64,000 bases of DNA from Isoetes taiwanensis (GCA_021234155.1 JAJEKV010000050.1:9552760-9616759), one strand, 5' to 3'. Positions 32,613 to 46,252 are shown, numbered from the stretch's first letter. Notes: generated from the sequence alone by a model not told the origin. Translations and numbers: made by a program.

Positions 32613-33117
32613 GTATACAGGGAACATGGAGAGATTTTGTTTTAGGTTAAAATTGGATTTTTTTTACTTCACTGCCACGAGATCATGTAACTAAAATAGT
32701 CGCCCTTAAAGGTATTAATTCAAAACCAGATGTTAGTACTTGTGCTCGCACTCGACCTTGTACTCAAGTCATGAAACCTCGAATCATTATTGACGTCAAA
32801 ATTTTATATAATATATACAATACAATACACATCATCATGATCTTTTTCATGCTCTGCATATTTAGGTCCCACATTTGCCTCCTATATTATTTGGTCACTT
32901 TTAAGGTATTCATTCTGAGAGATGCTTTACTAACATATCTATGATAATGTCTATTTCGAGATGGACACAACTCTATCAGTTGGTTCTTAGCTCGACTAGT
33001 GTCCATATTTTTTAGACTTGTGTATGACATATATATGTGTTTTCGTAAAAACATAAACCCCTTAAAGGTCACTCAGTAGTGTTGTATGGCTAGTATAATA
33101 TGAGCTCCCCTTGGATT

Positions 33118-33169
33118 TTTCATCACCTATGAGCTTATGAATAGGGTCACAAGCTCATAGGTGATGAAA
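33118..33169. repeat. Perfect 19-bp hairpin (copy 1)
   Basis: Arms 33,118-33,136 and 33,151-33,169 (TTTCATCACCTATGAGCTT and its reverse complement) flank a 14-base loop. It is conserved without change in copy 2. Confidence 0.9.
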
Positions 33170-36100
33170 TGAAAGTTGTACAGTACTTGGCTTTCTTTGA
33201 TAATACCTTATTTGATTTTGTTAGCGCGTTAGCTTTGACAACACGACTCATTTTTGCAGGGTTAGTAGTGAGATCAAAAACTACTTCTAAAGTGTCACAA
33301 TAAATACATTTTTTTGAATTGAGATAATGCCTGATTCATCACATTTTTGAAAGGGTAATTTCAATATGAAAAATATTTATCTATTGGATTGTGAGTCTTG
33401 AAAGACTTGTAAGAAGGCTGTCTTTCATGAACGTGAAAGACAGGAATCATGATACATTAAAAAGTGGATGACGAGTTTGAAAGTCCAAAAGTACCACTTT
33501 TTAAGCAAAGATATCCCAAGGACTAGTAAAGGATGTTTCTTGACTGATTTGCAGGTTTGATTGGAATCTGGTTGCACAAAAAAAAAACCTTCTATAAAAA
33601 AATCTCATAGCCTATAATCTTTCTTCAGCTTGATCTCTGAAGAGTAGAGAAAAGTGATATCCATCCGTGGGTTGATTGAGTTTTTTACAATACAAAATTA
33701 AATCTTACCATTGTGCTTGATGTCCATGACAATTGGGCTCGTCCATTCAGAGTGTTTGGCTCTGTAGGTTAGATCAGCAACAAAAGTTTGTCAATGATCG
33801 TTGCTAAATGGGACATGTGTATGGTATGGGTTGAGTCTGTACTATCGTTGCTAAATGGGACGTGTATGGTTTGGTTAGAATAGTGAGTTCACCTAATTTT
33901 TAATGCCACATAAATCTTTGTAGCGCCACGCAAAGATATATTTGTACTCTATGTTTCAGCCTAACCTTTTTGAGTGCATCTCAATTTTAACTATCTAGAG
34001 TCTGAAGGTTTCTGTTTTGGATAGCCAAGATCATATCAGACATCAAACCTAGATACAATCCAACTCTGTCCAATTTGTCAAGTGTCTTTACTGGCATACC
34101 AATTTAATGTACAATTGCATATAGATTCTCAAATATGTTTAGGATATGTATAAACCTGCCAAACGCCACCCTCTTCCTAATGAATTGCAACTTAAAAAGG
34201 GGCAATTCAAAAACTAGAATTTGGTCCTAAAAAAACCTTTGATCAAGTCTAATTTTTCACATTCTTCTGAATTCATAAGTTGACTAACAATCTCAAGCAA
34301 CAATATGGAAAATTTCTATATCTGTGTGATAGCCAGCATACATGGCATAGATGGGCTGGCTGGATGGGCCGAGGCTGGATGTTGGACCCCATGTAAGTAA
34401 CAAATACCTAAGGTACAAATTATCTAGATAATAGATGGTGCGATCTTAAGTTACTGTTCAAATCTGTACACCTACATGAGACTATAGATAGTAATCCAAT
34501 GGATCTAAAATGTATGATGCTTCTTGCTTTTCAAATATTTATAGAGGTAAAATGGCTCTTCATGGGACTGAAGAGCAGAATACAACTTAGGGATATTTAT
34601 AGACAGGAGGAGAGGATTCAAGTGGTGGAGCCGGATATGGTAGTTACAAGATTACAAGGAGGAAGCAAACAGGTTGGTGATGCAAAGGGCGAGAGCTCAG
34701 GTAATAGTAGAGGAATTAAATGTTTGCAACCAAAGGTTTTGAGGAAGTTTAAGAAGAGGAAGCCATTAGTGAAGAAGAATTATTGTATATAAACTCAAGA
34801 AAGATGTTATTAGGTGCATGGCATTAGAGAAAGGTGGAAAAATCACGACCTCAGATCTTACTTCACTGCAAACTATCATTAGTTCTGCAACCTAGTTGCA
34901 TGAAAAATACACTAAGGGGGGTCTATTACGAACATCGGTAAGGGGTTTTTACCTGAACCCATCTTTGCAGATGGCATATCCAATATACATATAGGTGAGT
35001 TACAATTGGTTATGTTCCATCAATTGTATATATATGAATTGAATGTTTTAGGCAGTTCAATTATAGGTCGTTCCATCAAATTGTATATTATAGTATATCA
35101 TTTTCTTTTTCTGTTATTATGTAGCTCGCAATGCGCGGCCATCCACTCCTAATCAGTGTACCAAACCTGTTAAGATGAATGAATGAAAAAGCGTGTATGG
35201 AAGTTTTGATGCATCTTGCGTGTCCATCACGAGAAAATTTACAGGGCTTCAGTAACTTGCAAATTGGATAATCCTTAATGTGTACCCATTTAAAGAATCC
35301 TAGTTAATTCATAGTTTTATAGACTTGATGCACTCCCTTCTTTGCCGTCAGGGCCATTTCATTACCAAGATGGATTTCCCATGCCTTGATCCTCTCTTAT
35401 TTGCTCAATGCATTCCCAACATCTCTACAATTCTCCGTTTGATTCCATTGTCTGCCCCTGTCATGGTGCTAGATCTCTTGCATGCCATATCCATTCTTGC
35501 TAATGCAAGATGCCTTACGCAAGTAACGACGTCTCTGGCACTCCTTTGCACTCCATGCACGACATCTTCCCCGTTGCCAAGCATCTCCAGTTGGATCACC
35601 CATTTGATTCTTTGGATTTTGCCTCAAAAGCTTTGTTGTAGTCATCGTCCGTCTAATGTATCATGCATCATTTAGCACCTGTAGCTACTTCTTGTAACCA
35701 ATATGCATTAGTACCAGCATCTTTTAATACATGAGAGGTCCTTTTTGTTCAATTCTGTTTAATCTATTCTTTGCATGTTCATGCTTTGAGACCTTATCTT
35801 CCTTATGCTCACCCTTTTGGAACTTTCTCTATAGCCTGTGAGCTGTTTTGGATGTAGCACTATCCTTGACTTTCTTTAAAGCATGTATTTTTCTGTTGCA
35901 TATCTTTTTTTCCTCTAAATCCATAAGTTAAGTCTGAATTGGACTGAAAATCCAGTAAAAAAAGGAAAGTTCATGGCCGATCAAAAATTGATTATCAAGG
36001 ATTTGAGTTTGTTCGAATAATATGTCTTATCGTTTTTCTTGATTCAACTTTATGCTAGTAAGATTTTCTTATTTAACTAGTTATATGTGGCATTGAGTTT

Positions 36101-36610
36101 GAATCTTAGATTATTTATTAATACAAAATGAAGCACCTCTAATAATGCCTATACGATAAAATTCAAAAGTCGTATCAGTACATAACCCTTATAATTCTAC
36201 CAATTGAAAGCATTTAAAGGGTTTGTTATATAATGGTTAAGTCTTAGGCCAACTCAATATGAAATGCCATATATGTGCCGCTCGTCCTCTCCGAAGAATA
36301 ACGATCCAACTATGTGGATCAATAGGAAAAATTAGAAACCCTAGTGAAATAGGAACTAAACAAGCCGGGAAGGAGTACAAATAACGATGTTAATGCACCG
36401 GAGGGTGCTTGAAAGGCATCCAAGATCATGAATCACGAGATAATGGAACAGTAGGCAAGCCTGATCATTATTAGTACTCGCACAACAACTAGAATGAAGG
36501 CTAGGAACAGCAAAATTTGCCAAATGTGTTATGCATGCAATTGAATAACAATGCAGGTTCCACATAGAATTAAATGTTTATAGGAAGCTGGATGACAAGA
36601 ATTATTACTC
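33170..36610. other. No gene seen (duplicated spacer, copy 1)
   Basis: AT-rich. Contains a short direct repeat ATCGTTGCTAAATGGGAC (near 33,797 and 33,843) and open frames at 34,499-34,792 and 35,325-35,675 that change or shorten in copy 2, which argues against coding function. The equivalent of copy 2 is 40,941-44,340. Confidence 0.5.
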
Positions 36611-36619
36611 GTGATTAGC

Positions 36620-37010
36620 ATTTTTATATCAACAAGGACTTGGCATTTCAACCCTAGTTACGTTTTACGTATATATGTTTTGCGGGCATCGAGCAATGAG
36701 GTCGAGATTCTTCGATGATATAGAAGGGATAGCCTCAAGCAACTTCCCCGCACAAAACATATGTCCCGACGTGCGCGAAGATCTACCATACAATTGTAAT
36801 GATTTGTTGTTGGCACAATGCCATACTTTTCTTTCATCATATTCAGATACTCCCAGCCCTTAGAAACCAGGCTAGCTCTAAGCACATGCCATAAGAAGAC
36901 AACGGAATGTAATAGAATCTGGTTTCACTCCCCTCTCTACCATATCCTCAAAACATTGCACTGCCATAGTCCCTTTTGTGGTTCATGCCGAAGCACATGT
37001 ATTATTGTTG
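36620..37010 (-). pseudogene. PPR protein fragment (copy 1)
   Basis: Minus-strand translation contains GWEYLNMMKEKYGIVPTTNH and YNCMVDL, the typical join of two pentatricopeptide repeats. Further upstream on that strand are FEDMVERGVKPDSITF-like residues. Compared with copy 2 the frame is lost after YNCMVDL because of several small changes between 36,659 and 36,780. PPR proteins bind organellar RNA; this piece lacks the rest of the gene. Confidence 0.75.
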
Positions 37011-37019
37011 TTGGATAAG

Positions 37020-38520
37020 ACTTAGTTCTCAGTCAAAAAATTGGATATGTTTCTTTCAATGTTCGGCAATCATCTCGATTACACGGTGACTTTAGAAAAG
37101 ATTGTAACAAAAAACAAAGGGGAGGGCTTGGATTAAAATCTCATACTATTGAATGTAATGTAATGCAAAGTAATCGAGTGAGTTAGATATTGATTGTAAT
37201 TTTAGAATGCTATAAGTAATATGAATGGATTACGGATGGATAGTATAATTCGGAGAAGGAAAGCAAAGGGGAAAAAGAGATAGCTGCAAGAAAGATGCAT
37301 AGTAGGTTAAGGATAACTTGGGGATATTATAGCACAAAAATTAAACACCTCAACAGCTACAGAAGTTGATAATAAGGTTGGGCAATAAAGTTTGAATCTA
37401 TAAAACCTCGAACATATAAATACATAAATATGCATGTACAATTAAATAACAAATGCATAGTAAATAGGGAAAGAAAGGTATACTAAAAAGAACAGTTAGG
37501 GGATAAAAAAAAGAAACGATTAGGGATAATTTTAGAGAAAGAGAAGGCTAGAAGCGTGAAGGATAGATGGCAGGTAGATAGCATGAGTATATCTAAAGGT
37601 AATTAAGCAACAGATAGATAATCATCTATCTAGAGGTAATTAAGCGGAGGATTCAGGGCAGTGCAAAAGTGACAACATGCTTTTACCCTAAAGGACTTCA
37701 ACTCTGTGGGTTGTTCACAAGGCAGAGGCAGTCCTAGAGAATACATCTTTTCATCATTTAAGTCCTGGGTGTAAATCCCAACCCAGAGTACTTAGAACTC
37801 GAGTTGCAAAGTGTTCATAATGGAAGAACTGGCGATGGCGATAGAAAAGGATGAGGGGAGCAATGGAGATCAAGTCAGAGGAAGAACAAGGCTCTCAAGA
37901 AGGAGAGGGGCAGGTTGCACTGGAGGGGCAGAAGGAACACGACAAAGAAAATCAGGTCAGGGAAGGTGACAGAGAGAATCAAGGCAGAGAAAAGGTAGAA
38001 ATCCGAGGTAACAAGGGCCAGTAATAAAGAATGAGATAACTCAATCGTTGCTATGGGATAAGCGCAGCGGATGTTACAACCAAAGACAAAAGCCTGCTCT
38101 TATCGCCTAAGAGTACACTGTTTTTAGTGTATGAGGCTTCATCACCTCACGACTCATTATAAAGGAGGTATAATATGGGAGAGTTCTATGCTTTTGCTCC
38201 GATAGGCTGGAATGCCAGAGGATATAAAGGGGGTGGCGAAAATCAATAACAAGTGGCTACAAGGGGAGATATCAAACATGAAGGAGTGTATGCACTACAT
38301 ATGGCTTATGAACAGAGAAGCTCTGACACAATCTTCAACCATGCAACAAGGGTCGGATATGTGGGGTTTGTAATATCCAATGGATCCAAGATGCGAGGCA
38401 ATGAAGGGGACCAGATAAAAGAATAGGGTGGTGTTCTTTTATTTGTAGAAATGGAGTAAAATATAGTTTTCTAGTCTCATTTTGTAGTATATATCAAACG
38501 CAATAGAAGGAAGGAAATGG
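37020..38520. other. No gene seen (duplicated spacer, copy 1)
   Basis: Purine-rich stretches. A GGTAATTAAGC-containing phrase occurs twice (37,601 and 37,636), and a GATAGATAATCATCTATC palindrome lies between them. Equivalent of 44,770-46,245 in copy 2. Confidence 0.5.
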
Positions 38521-38529
38521 AGAAGAGAC

Positions 38530-38740
38530 ATAGATGATGTTTACCTTTCTTTCTAGAATAGAAGGTAAACAAAGTTCTAGAACTTCAAAGCTAGTTAGGG
38601 GGTAGTTAGCGGTAAGTTAGTTCATACTTTTCCTCCATTTCCCTATTTATGTGCTTTCACGTTTCTTTTTCTCTTCATCAGCTCTCTTGGTACATTTTCT
38701 CTCTTTCCTAGTGTTTGGCTATTCTGATCTGCCAGTTTGG
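38530..38740. repeat. Dispersed LTR-like repeat, copy a
   Basis: Starts near GATGTTTACC with a small inverted repeat (GTTTACCTT ... AAGGTAAAC) and runs through GTTCTAGAACTTC, TTAGCGGTAAGTTA and CTCTTCATCAGCTCTCTTGG. The same order of phrases occurs at 46,253-46,440 (tandem duplicate) and independently at 49,003-49,190. It looks like part of an LTR or another dispersed repeat. Confidence 0.65.
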
Positions 38741-38941
38741 CTGCTCAGAGTTTATTTTATTTTTGCCCTTTTGTTACTTTCCAACGTTGCCTGCCATGAT
38801 TTTCTGTGCAACATTTCCTATCTATCACGGTTTGCTGCTATGCTTCATCACATTTCTCTCTTCCTGCTTTGTTTAGTGCATCTAGGAGGTGTATGATATG
38901 GCCCCAAAAGTTGCAGCAAGCCTTAGAAAGAGGCATTCATA

Positions 38942-39250
38942 GATCTTAAATGGGTTCCCGAATGGCTTAAGCCCATGGAGAGCAAATTGGAGGTTGGGAT
39001 TGATGATTTGTTCGGCACCAAGGTAGAAATGGTTGTGGTTATGGGATCCAAGAATTCATTGCTGCAAGAAGAGATTCAATGGAAGAGCAGCAAAACAAGA
39101 GACTATCTCTTGAACTATCATGAGAAAATCAAAGAATTTGAGTTCTTGAATCAAATAAAGGATGCAGTTGCACAAGTCGTCCTTAGATGCAACAACCAAA
39201 GCCATTATTGATAAAGTTAGCTCTTCAATTTCTAACAGAAAAAAATAATC
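38942..39250 (+). pseudogene. Small unknown ORF, frameshifted in copy 1
   Basis: Counterpart of 46,672-47,001. It is nearly identical up to about 39,162, where 26 bases present in copy 2 are missing (between AAAGGAT and GCAGTTGCAC). The frame then ends at 39,211. Confidence 0.5.
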
Positions 39251-40028
39251 TGCATCAGAGATAAGGAAGGACCAAGAGTTGCAGTGTATTATGAGTTGGG
39301 GGGTTTAACCCCTTTTTATGTGAAAACTGCCCTGGAATGAGGATTTTATCCTTCTGGTGGCTTTGTTCATATGATCAGAAGATCTGTGGTAAGTCTGCAA
39401 AACTCAGAATGCTGTTGACTTTAAGGATTCTAGTTTTTGAGTTTAAATTTAAGATTAATTTTCAGTTCCCAGTTATTATGTTTAAGCCAACAGAAATAAA
39501 GGTGTTTTGTTTTGGCTGCTTGGAAAGAAACAAATTTTTTTTTTTTTCCCCTCCAGCTTATAGGAATGGCTTATAGAAATGTTTGGCTTTTCAGGGATTA
39601 TTTTCTGATAATGATCTGTTGTCAATGATCTACTTAAGTCTCCCTTAGCTGCAACTGATTTAGTAAACACTTACAAGTAAAGGCCATGTCGATCCTAAAT
39701 CTGTTATCTCTGTAGTTTCACATAAATCGAATTCCTTTGCCTGTGTTTTGTCTGCTTTTTCGTACCTTATCCAGTCTAGCTTAACCACCAATGATCCATA
39801 GAGTTCCTGTATTATGGATTACATACTGAGGCTCCAAATCAGAGCTAGGAACATCTTACCGCTTCTTCGTTTGACCCTGCCAATTCTTTGCATACCCCTA
39901 CTGCTTCTTGCCTGCGCGGTGCCTGCCTTACCCTGCTTTCCATATGTAGCCGTGCTTTCTTGCTTGCCCTGTGACTCATAAGCATATGGCAAATTATCTT
40001 TTACTATGATTGTGGTAATGGTTTGGAG

Positions 40029-40391
40029 GAAAGCAGTGGATCTATTGGGATTGGAACCAGGGCAGTGTTGTGCAGATTTAGATTGGTAAATCATAAACTT
40101 TGGATCAAGCAAGACAGATGACAACGTCCCATATTGAAAAGGGAAGATAGATTGTGTGCACTTTCTAGATTGAAGGAAGTCGATGATGAAGTGTCGACAT
40201 ATGAGGAGATAAAACGAAAATGGAAGAAGGTAAACTGGGAGTCCTACGTGAGGAAGGCTACAAGAGACACAGGCACATCAGAATATATCGTCAAAGCTTT
40301 GAAGCAGATATTGGAAGAACATGAGAGCAGATACAACATGTGCCAAAGATATCAGAATGATGGAGAAGGATTGGAACCAGTCGCAATATGA
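40029..40391 (+). pseudogene. LINE reverse-transcriptase C-terminal fragment (copy 2)
   Basis: Duplicate of 32,250-32,612. Its open part (40,134-40,391) differs by one residue (Ile for Val). It carries the same upstream in-frame stop, so the stop predates the duplication. Confidence 0.55.
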
Positions 40392-40888
40392 GTATACAGG
40401 GAACATGGAGAGATTTTGTTTTAGGTTAAAATTGGATTTTTTTTCACTTCTGCCAGATCATGTAACTAAAATAGTCGCCCTTAAAGGTATTAATTCAAAA
40501 CCAGATGTTAGTACTTGTGCTCGCACTCGACCTTGTACTCAAGTCATGAAACCTCGAATCATTATTGACGTCAAAATTTTATATAATACAATACAATACA
40601 CATCATCATGATCTTTTTCATGCTCTGCATATTTAGGTCCCACATTTGCCTCCTATATTATTTGGTCACTTTTAAGGTATTCATTCTGAGAGATGCTTTA
40701 CTAACATATCTATGATAATGTCTATTTCGAGATGGACACAACTCTATCAGTTGGTTCTTAGCTCGACTAGTGTCCATATTTTTTAGACTTGTGTATGACA
40801 TATATATGTGTTTTCGTAAAAACATAAACCCCTTAAAGGTCACTCAGTAGTGTTGTATGGCTAGTATAATATGAGCTCCCCTTGGATT

Positions 40889-40940
40889 TTTCATCACCTA
40901 TGAGCTTATGAATAGGGTCACAAGCTCATAGGTGATGAAA
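40889..40940. repeat. Perfect 19-bp hairpin (copy 2)
   Basis: Same arms and loop as 33,118-33,169, at 40,889-40,907 and 40,922-40,940. Confidence 0.9.
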
Positions 40941-43900
40941 TGAAAGTTGTACAGTACTTGGCTTTCTTTGATAATACCTTATTTGATTTTGTTAGCTAGC
41001 TTTGACAACACGACTATTTTTTTTTGTGGTTAGTAGTGAGATCAAAAACTACTTCTAAAGTTTCACAATAAATACATTTTTTTGAATTGAGATAATGCCT
41101 GATTCATCACATTTTTGAAAGGGTAATTTCAATATGAAAAATATTTATCTATTGGATTGTGAGTCTTGAAAGACTTATGTTTTCATGAACGTGAAAGACA
41201 GGAATCATGATACATTAAAAAGTGGATGACGAGTTTGAAAGTCCAAAAGTACCACTTTTTAAGCAAAGATATCCCAAGGACTAGTAAAGGATGTTTCTTG
41301 ACCCGATTTGCGTGTTTGATTGGAATCGGTTGCACAAAAAAAAAACCTTCTATACAAAAATCTCATAGCCTATAATCTTTCTTCAGCTTGATCTGTGAAG
41401 AGTAGAGAAAAGTGATATCCATCCGTGGGTTGATTGAGTTTTTTACAATACAAAATTAAATCTTACCATTGTGCTTGATGTCCATGACAATTGGGCTCGT
41501 CCATTCAGAGTGTTTGGCTCTGTAGGTTAGATCAGCAACAAAAGTTTGTCAATGATCGTTGCTAAATGGGACATGTGTATGGTATGGGTTGAGTCTGTAC
41601 TATCGTTGCTAAATGGGACGTGTATGGTTTGGTTAGAATAGTGAGTTCACCTAATTTTTAATGCCACATAAATCTTTAGCGCCACGCAAAGATATGTTTG
41701 TACTCTATGTTTCAAGAGCCTAACCTAACTATCTAGAGTCTGAAGGTTTCTGTTTTGGATAGCCAAGATCATATCAGACATCAAACCTAGATACAATCCA
41801 ACTCTGTCCAATTTGTCAAGTGTCTTTACTGGCATACCAATTTAATTTACAATTGCATATAGATTCTCAAATATGTTTAGGATATGTATAAACCTGCCAA
41901 ACGCCACCCTCTTCCTAATGAATTGCAACTTAAAAAGGGGCAATTCAAAAACTAGAATTTGGTCCTAAAAAAACCTTTGATCAAGTCTAATTTTTCACAT
42001 TCTTCTGAATTCATAAGTTGACTAACAATCTCAAGCAACAATATGGAAAATTTCTATATCTGTGTGATAGCCAGCATACATGGCATAGATGGGCGGGCGG
42101 GCTGGACGGGCGGGCGGATGTTGGACCCCATGTAAGTAACAAATACCTAAGGTACAAATTATCTAGAGAATAGATGGTGCGATCTTAAGTTACTGTTCAA
42201 ATCTGTACACCTACATGAGACTATAGATAGTAATCCAATGGATCTAAAATGTATGATGCTTCTTGCTTTTCAAATATTTATAGAGGTAAAATGGCTCTTC
42301 ATGGGACTGAAGAGCAGAATACAACTTAGGGATATTTATAGACACCGGAGAGGCGATTCAAGTGGTGGACAGATATGGTAGTTACAAGATTACAAGGAGG
42401 AAGCAAACAGGTTGGTGATGCAAAGGGCAAGAGCTCAGGTAATAGTAGAGGAATTAAATGTTTGCAAGCAAAGGTTTTGAGGAAGTTTAAGAAGAGGAAG
42501 CCATTAGTGAAGAAGAATTATTGGAGTTCCTATATAAACTCAAGAAAGATGTTATTAGGTGCATGGCATTAGAGAAAGGTGGAAAAATCACGACCTCAGA
42601 TCTTACTTCACTGCAAACTATCATTAGTTCTGCAACCTAGTTGCATGAAAAATACACTAAGGGGGGTCTATTACGAACATCGGTAAGGGGTTTTTACCTG
42701 AACCCATCTTTGCAGATGGCATATCCAATATACATATAGGTGAGTTACAATTGGTTATGTTCCATCAATTGTATATATATGAATTGAATGTTTTAGGCAG
42801 TTCAATTATAGGTCGTTCCATCAAATTGTATATTATAGTATATCATTTTCTTTTTCTGTTATTATGTAGCTCCCAATGCGCGGCCATCCACTCTTAATCA
42901 GTGTACCAAACCTGTTAAGATGAATGAATGAAAAAGCGTGTATGGAAGTTTTGATGCACCTTGCGTGTCCATCACGAGAAAATTTACAGGGCTTCAGTAA
43001 CTTGCAAATTGGATAATCCTTAATGTGTACCCATTTAAAGAATCCTAGTTAATTCATAGTTTTATAGACTTGATGCACTCCTTTCTTTGCCCGCTGCCAG
43101 GGCCATTTCATTACCAAGATGGATTTCCATGCCTTGATCCTCTTATTTGCTCAATGCATTCCCAACATCTCTACAATTCTCCGCTTTGATTCCATTGTCT
43201 CGCCTTTGTCATGGTGCTAGATCTCTTGCATGCCATATCCATTCTTGCTAATGCAAGATGCCTTACGCAAGTAACGACGTCTCTGGCACTCCTTTGCACT
43301 CCATGCACGACATCTTCCCCGTTGCCAAGCATCTCCAGTTGGATCACCCATTTGATTCTTTGGATTTTGCCTCAAAAGCTTTGTTGTAGTCATCGTCCGT
43401 CTAATGTATCATGCATCATTTAGCACCTGTAGCTACTTCTTGTAACCAATATGCATTAGTACCAGCATCTTTTAATACATGAGAGGTCCTTTTTGTTCAA
43501 TTCTGTTTAATCTATTCTTTGCATGTTCGTGCTTTGAGACCTTATCTTCCTTATGCTCACCCTTTTGGAACTTTCTCTATAGCCTGTGAGCTGTTTTGGA
43601 TGTAGCACTATCCTTGACTTTCTTTAAAGCATGTATTTTTCTGTTGCATATCTTTTTTTCCTCTAAATCCATAAGTTAAGTCTGAATTGGACTGAAAATC
43701 CAGTAAAAAAAGGAAAGTTCATGGCCGATCAAAAATTGATTATCAAGGATTTGAGTTTGTTCGAATAATATGTCTTATCGTTTTTCTTGATTAAACTTTA
43801 TGCTAGTAAGATTTTCTTATTTAACTAGTTATATGTGGCATTGAGTTTGAATCTTAGATTATTTATTAATACAAAATGAAGCACCTCTAATAATGCCTAT

Positions 43901-44278
43901 ACGATAAAATTCAAAAGTCGTATCAGTACATAACCCTTATAATTCTACCAATTGAAAGCATTTAAAGGGTTTGTTATATAATGGTTAAGTCTTAGGCCAA
44001 CTCAATATGAAATGCCATATATGTGCCGCTCGTCCTCTCCGAAGAATAACGATCCAACTATGTGGATCAATAGGAAAAATTGGAAACCCTAGTGAAATAG
44101 GAACTAAACAAGCCAGGAAGGAGTACAGGTCAACGATGTTAATGCACCAGAGGGGTGCTTGAAAGGCATCCAAGATCATGAATCACGAGATAATGGAACA
44201 GTAGGCAAGCCTGATCATTATTAGTACTCGCACAACAACTAGAATGAAGGCTAGGAACAGCAAAATTTGCCAAATGTG

Positions 44279-44760
44279 TTATGCATGCAATTGAATAACA
44301 ATGCAGGTTCCACATAGAATTAAATGTTTATAGGAAGCTGGATGACAAGAATTATTACTCGTGATTAGCATTTTTATATCAACAAGGACTTGGCATTTCA
44401 ACCCTAGTTCTGTTTCTGTATATGTTTTGCAGGCACTGAGCAATGAGGTCCAGGATTCTTCAGATGATATAGAAGGGATAGCCTCAAGCAACTTCCCTGC
44501 CACAAACATATGTCCTGACCGTGCGAGAAGATCTACCATACAATTGTAATGATTTGTTGTTGGCACAATGCCATACTTTTCTTTCATCATATTCAGATAC
44601 TCCCAGCCCTTAGAAACCAGGCTAGCTCTAAGCACATGCCATAAGAAGACAGCGGAATGTAATAGAATCTGGTTTCACTCCCCTCTCTACCATATCCTCA
44701 AAACATTGCACTGCCATAGTCCCTTTTGTGGTTCATGCCGAAGCACATGTATTATTGTTG
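44279..44760 (-). pseudogene. PPR protein fragment (copy 2, better preserved)
   Basis: Reads FEDMVERGVKPDSITFRCLL, a stop or frameshift near 44,640, then SLVSKGWEYLNMMKEKYGI, YNCMVDLLARSGHM, AGKLLEAIPSISSEESWTSL and LLSACKTYTETELG, that is, about three consecutive repeats of the PLS class. The stop and the lack of flanking repeats mark it as a pseudogene fragment that was already broken before the tandem duplication. Confidence 0.8.
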
Positions 44761-46252
44761 TTGGATAAGACTTAGTTCTCAGTCAAAAAATTGGATATGT
44801 TTCTTTCAATGTTCGGCAATCATCTCGATTACACGGTGACTTTAGAAAAGATTGTAACAAAAAACAAAGGGGAGGGCTTGGATTAAAATCTCATACTATT
44901 GAATGTATTGTAATGCAAAGTAATCGAGTGAGTTAGATATTGATTGTAATTTTAGTATGCTATAAGTAATATGAATGGATTACGGATGGATAGTATAATT
45001 CGGAGAAGGAAAGCAAAGGGGAAAAAGAGATAGCTGCAAGAAAGATGCATAGTAGGTTAAGGATAACTTGGGGATATTATAGCACAAAAATTAAACACCT
45101 CAACAGCTACAGAAGTTGATAATAAGGTTGGGCAGTAAAGTTTGAATCTATAAAACCTCGAATATATAAATACATAAATATGCATGTACAATTAAATAAC
45201 AAATGCATAGTAAATAGGGAAAGAAAGGTATACTAAAAAGAACAGTTAGGGGATAAAAAAAGAACAGTTAGGGATAATTTTAGAGAAAGAGAAGGCTAGA
45301 AGCGTGAAGGATAGATGGCAGGTAGATAGCATGAGTATATCTAAAGGTAATTAAGCAACAGATAGATAATCATCTATCTAGAGGTAATTAAGCGGAGGAT
45401 TCAGGGCAGTGCAAAAGTGACAACGGACTTCAACTACGCGGGTTGTTCACAAGGCAGAGGCAGTCCTAGAGAATACATCTTTTCATCATTTAAGTCCTGG
45501 GTGTAAATCCAGAGTACTTAGAACTCGAGTTGCAAAGTGTTCATAATGGAAGAACTGGCGATGGCGATAGAAAAGGATGAGGGGAGCAATGGAGATCAAG
45601 TCAGAGGAAGAACAAGGCTCTCAAGAAGGAGAGGGGCAGGTTGCACTGGAGGGGCAGAAGGAACACGACAAAGAAAATCAGGTCAGGGAAGGTGACAGAG
45701 AGAATCAAGGCAGAGAAAAGGTAGAAATCCGAGGTAACAAGGGCCAGTAATAAAGAATGAGATAACTCACTGTTGTTGCGGGGATAAGCGCGGATGTTAC
45801 AACCAAAGACAAAAGCCTGCTCTTATCGCCTAAGAGTACACTATTTTTAGTGTATGAGGCTTCATCACCTCACGACTCATTATAAAGGAGGTATAATATG
45901 GGAGAGTTCTATGCTTTTGCTCCGATAGGCTGGAATGCCAGAGGATATAAAGGGGGTGGCGAAAATCAATAACAAGTGGCTACAAGGGGAGATATCAAAC
46001 ATGAAGGAGTGTATGCACTACATATGGCTTATGAACAGAGAAGCTCTGACACAATCTTCAACCATGCAACAAGGGTCGGATATGTGGGGTTTGTAATATC
46101 CAATGGATCCAAGATGCGAGGCAATGAAGGGGACCAGATAAAAGAATAGGGTGGTGTTCTTTTATTTGTAGAAATGGAGTAAAATATAGTTTTCTAGTCT
46201 CATTTTGTAGTATATATCAAACGCAATGGAAGGAAGGAAATGGAGAAGAGAC

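Larger units (their letters stand above)
32249..40027. repeat. Tandem segmental duplication, copy 1 (about 7.78 kb)
   Basis: Matches 40,028-47,750 in the same orientation along its whole length, with scattered substitutions and small indels; the offset drifts from about 7,779 to 7,723. Copy 1 starts at GGAAAGCAGTGG and ends with GTAATGGTTTGG, which in copy 2 passes into unrelated sequence. Each copy holds a LINE tail fragment, a hairpin, a PPR pseudogene, an LTR-like repeat and a small ORF. Confidence 0.95.

Noticed and set aside
35325-35675. 116-residue plus-strand frame in copy 1
   Set aside because: It is cut to 70 residues by frameshifts in copy 2 (43,211-43,423) and has no recognised motif.
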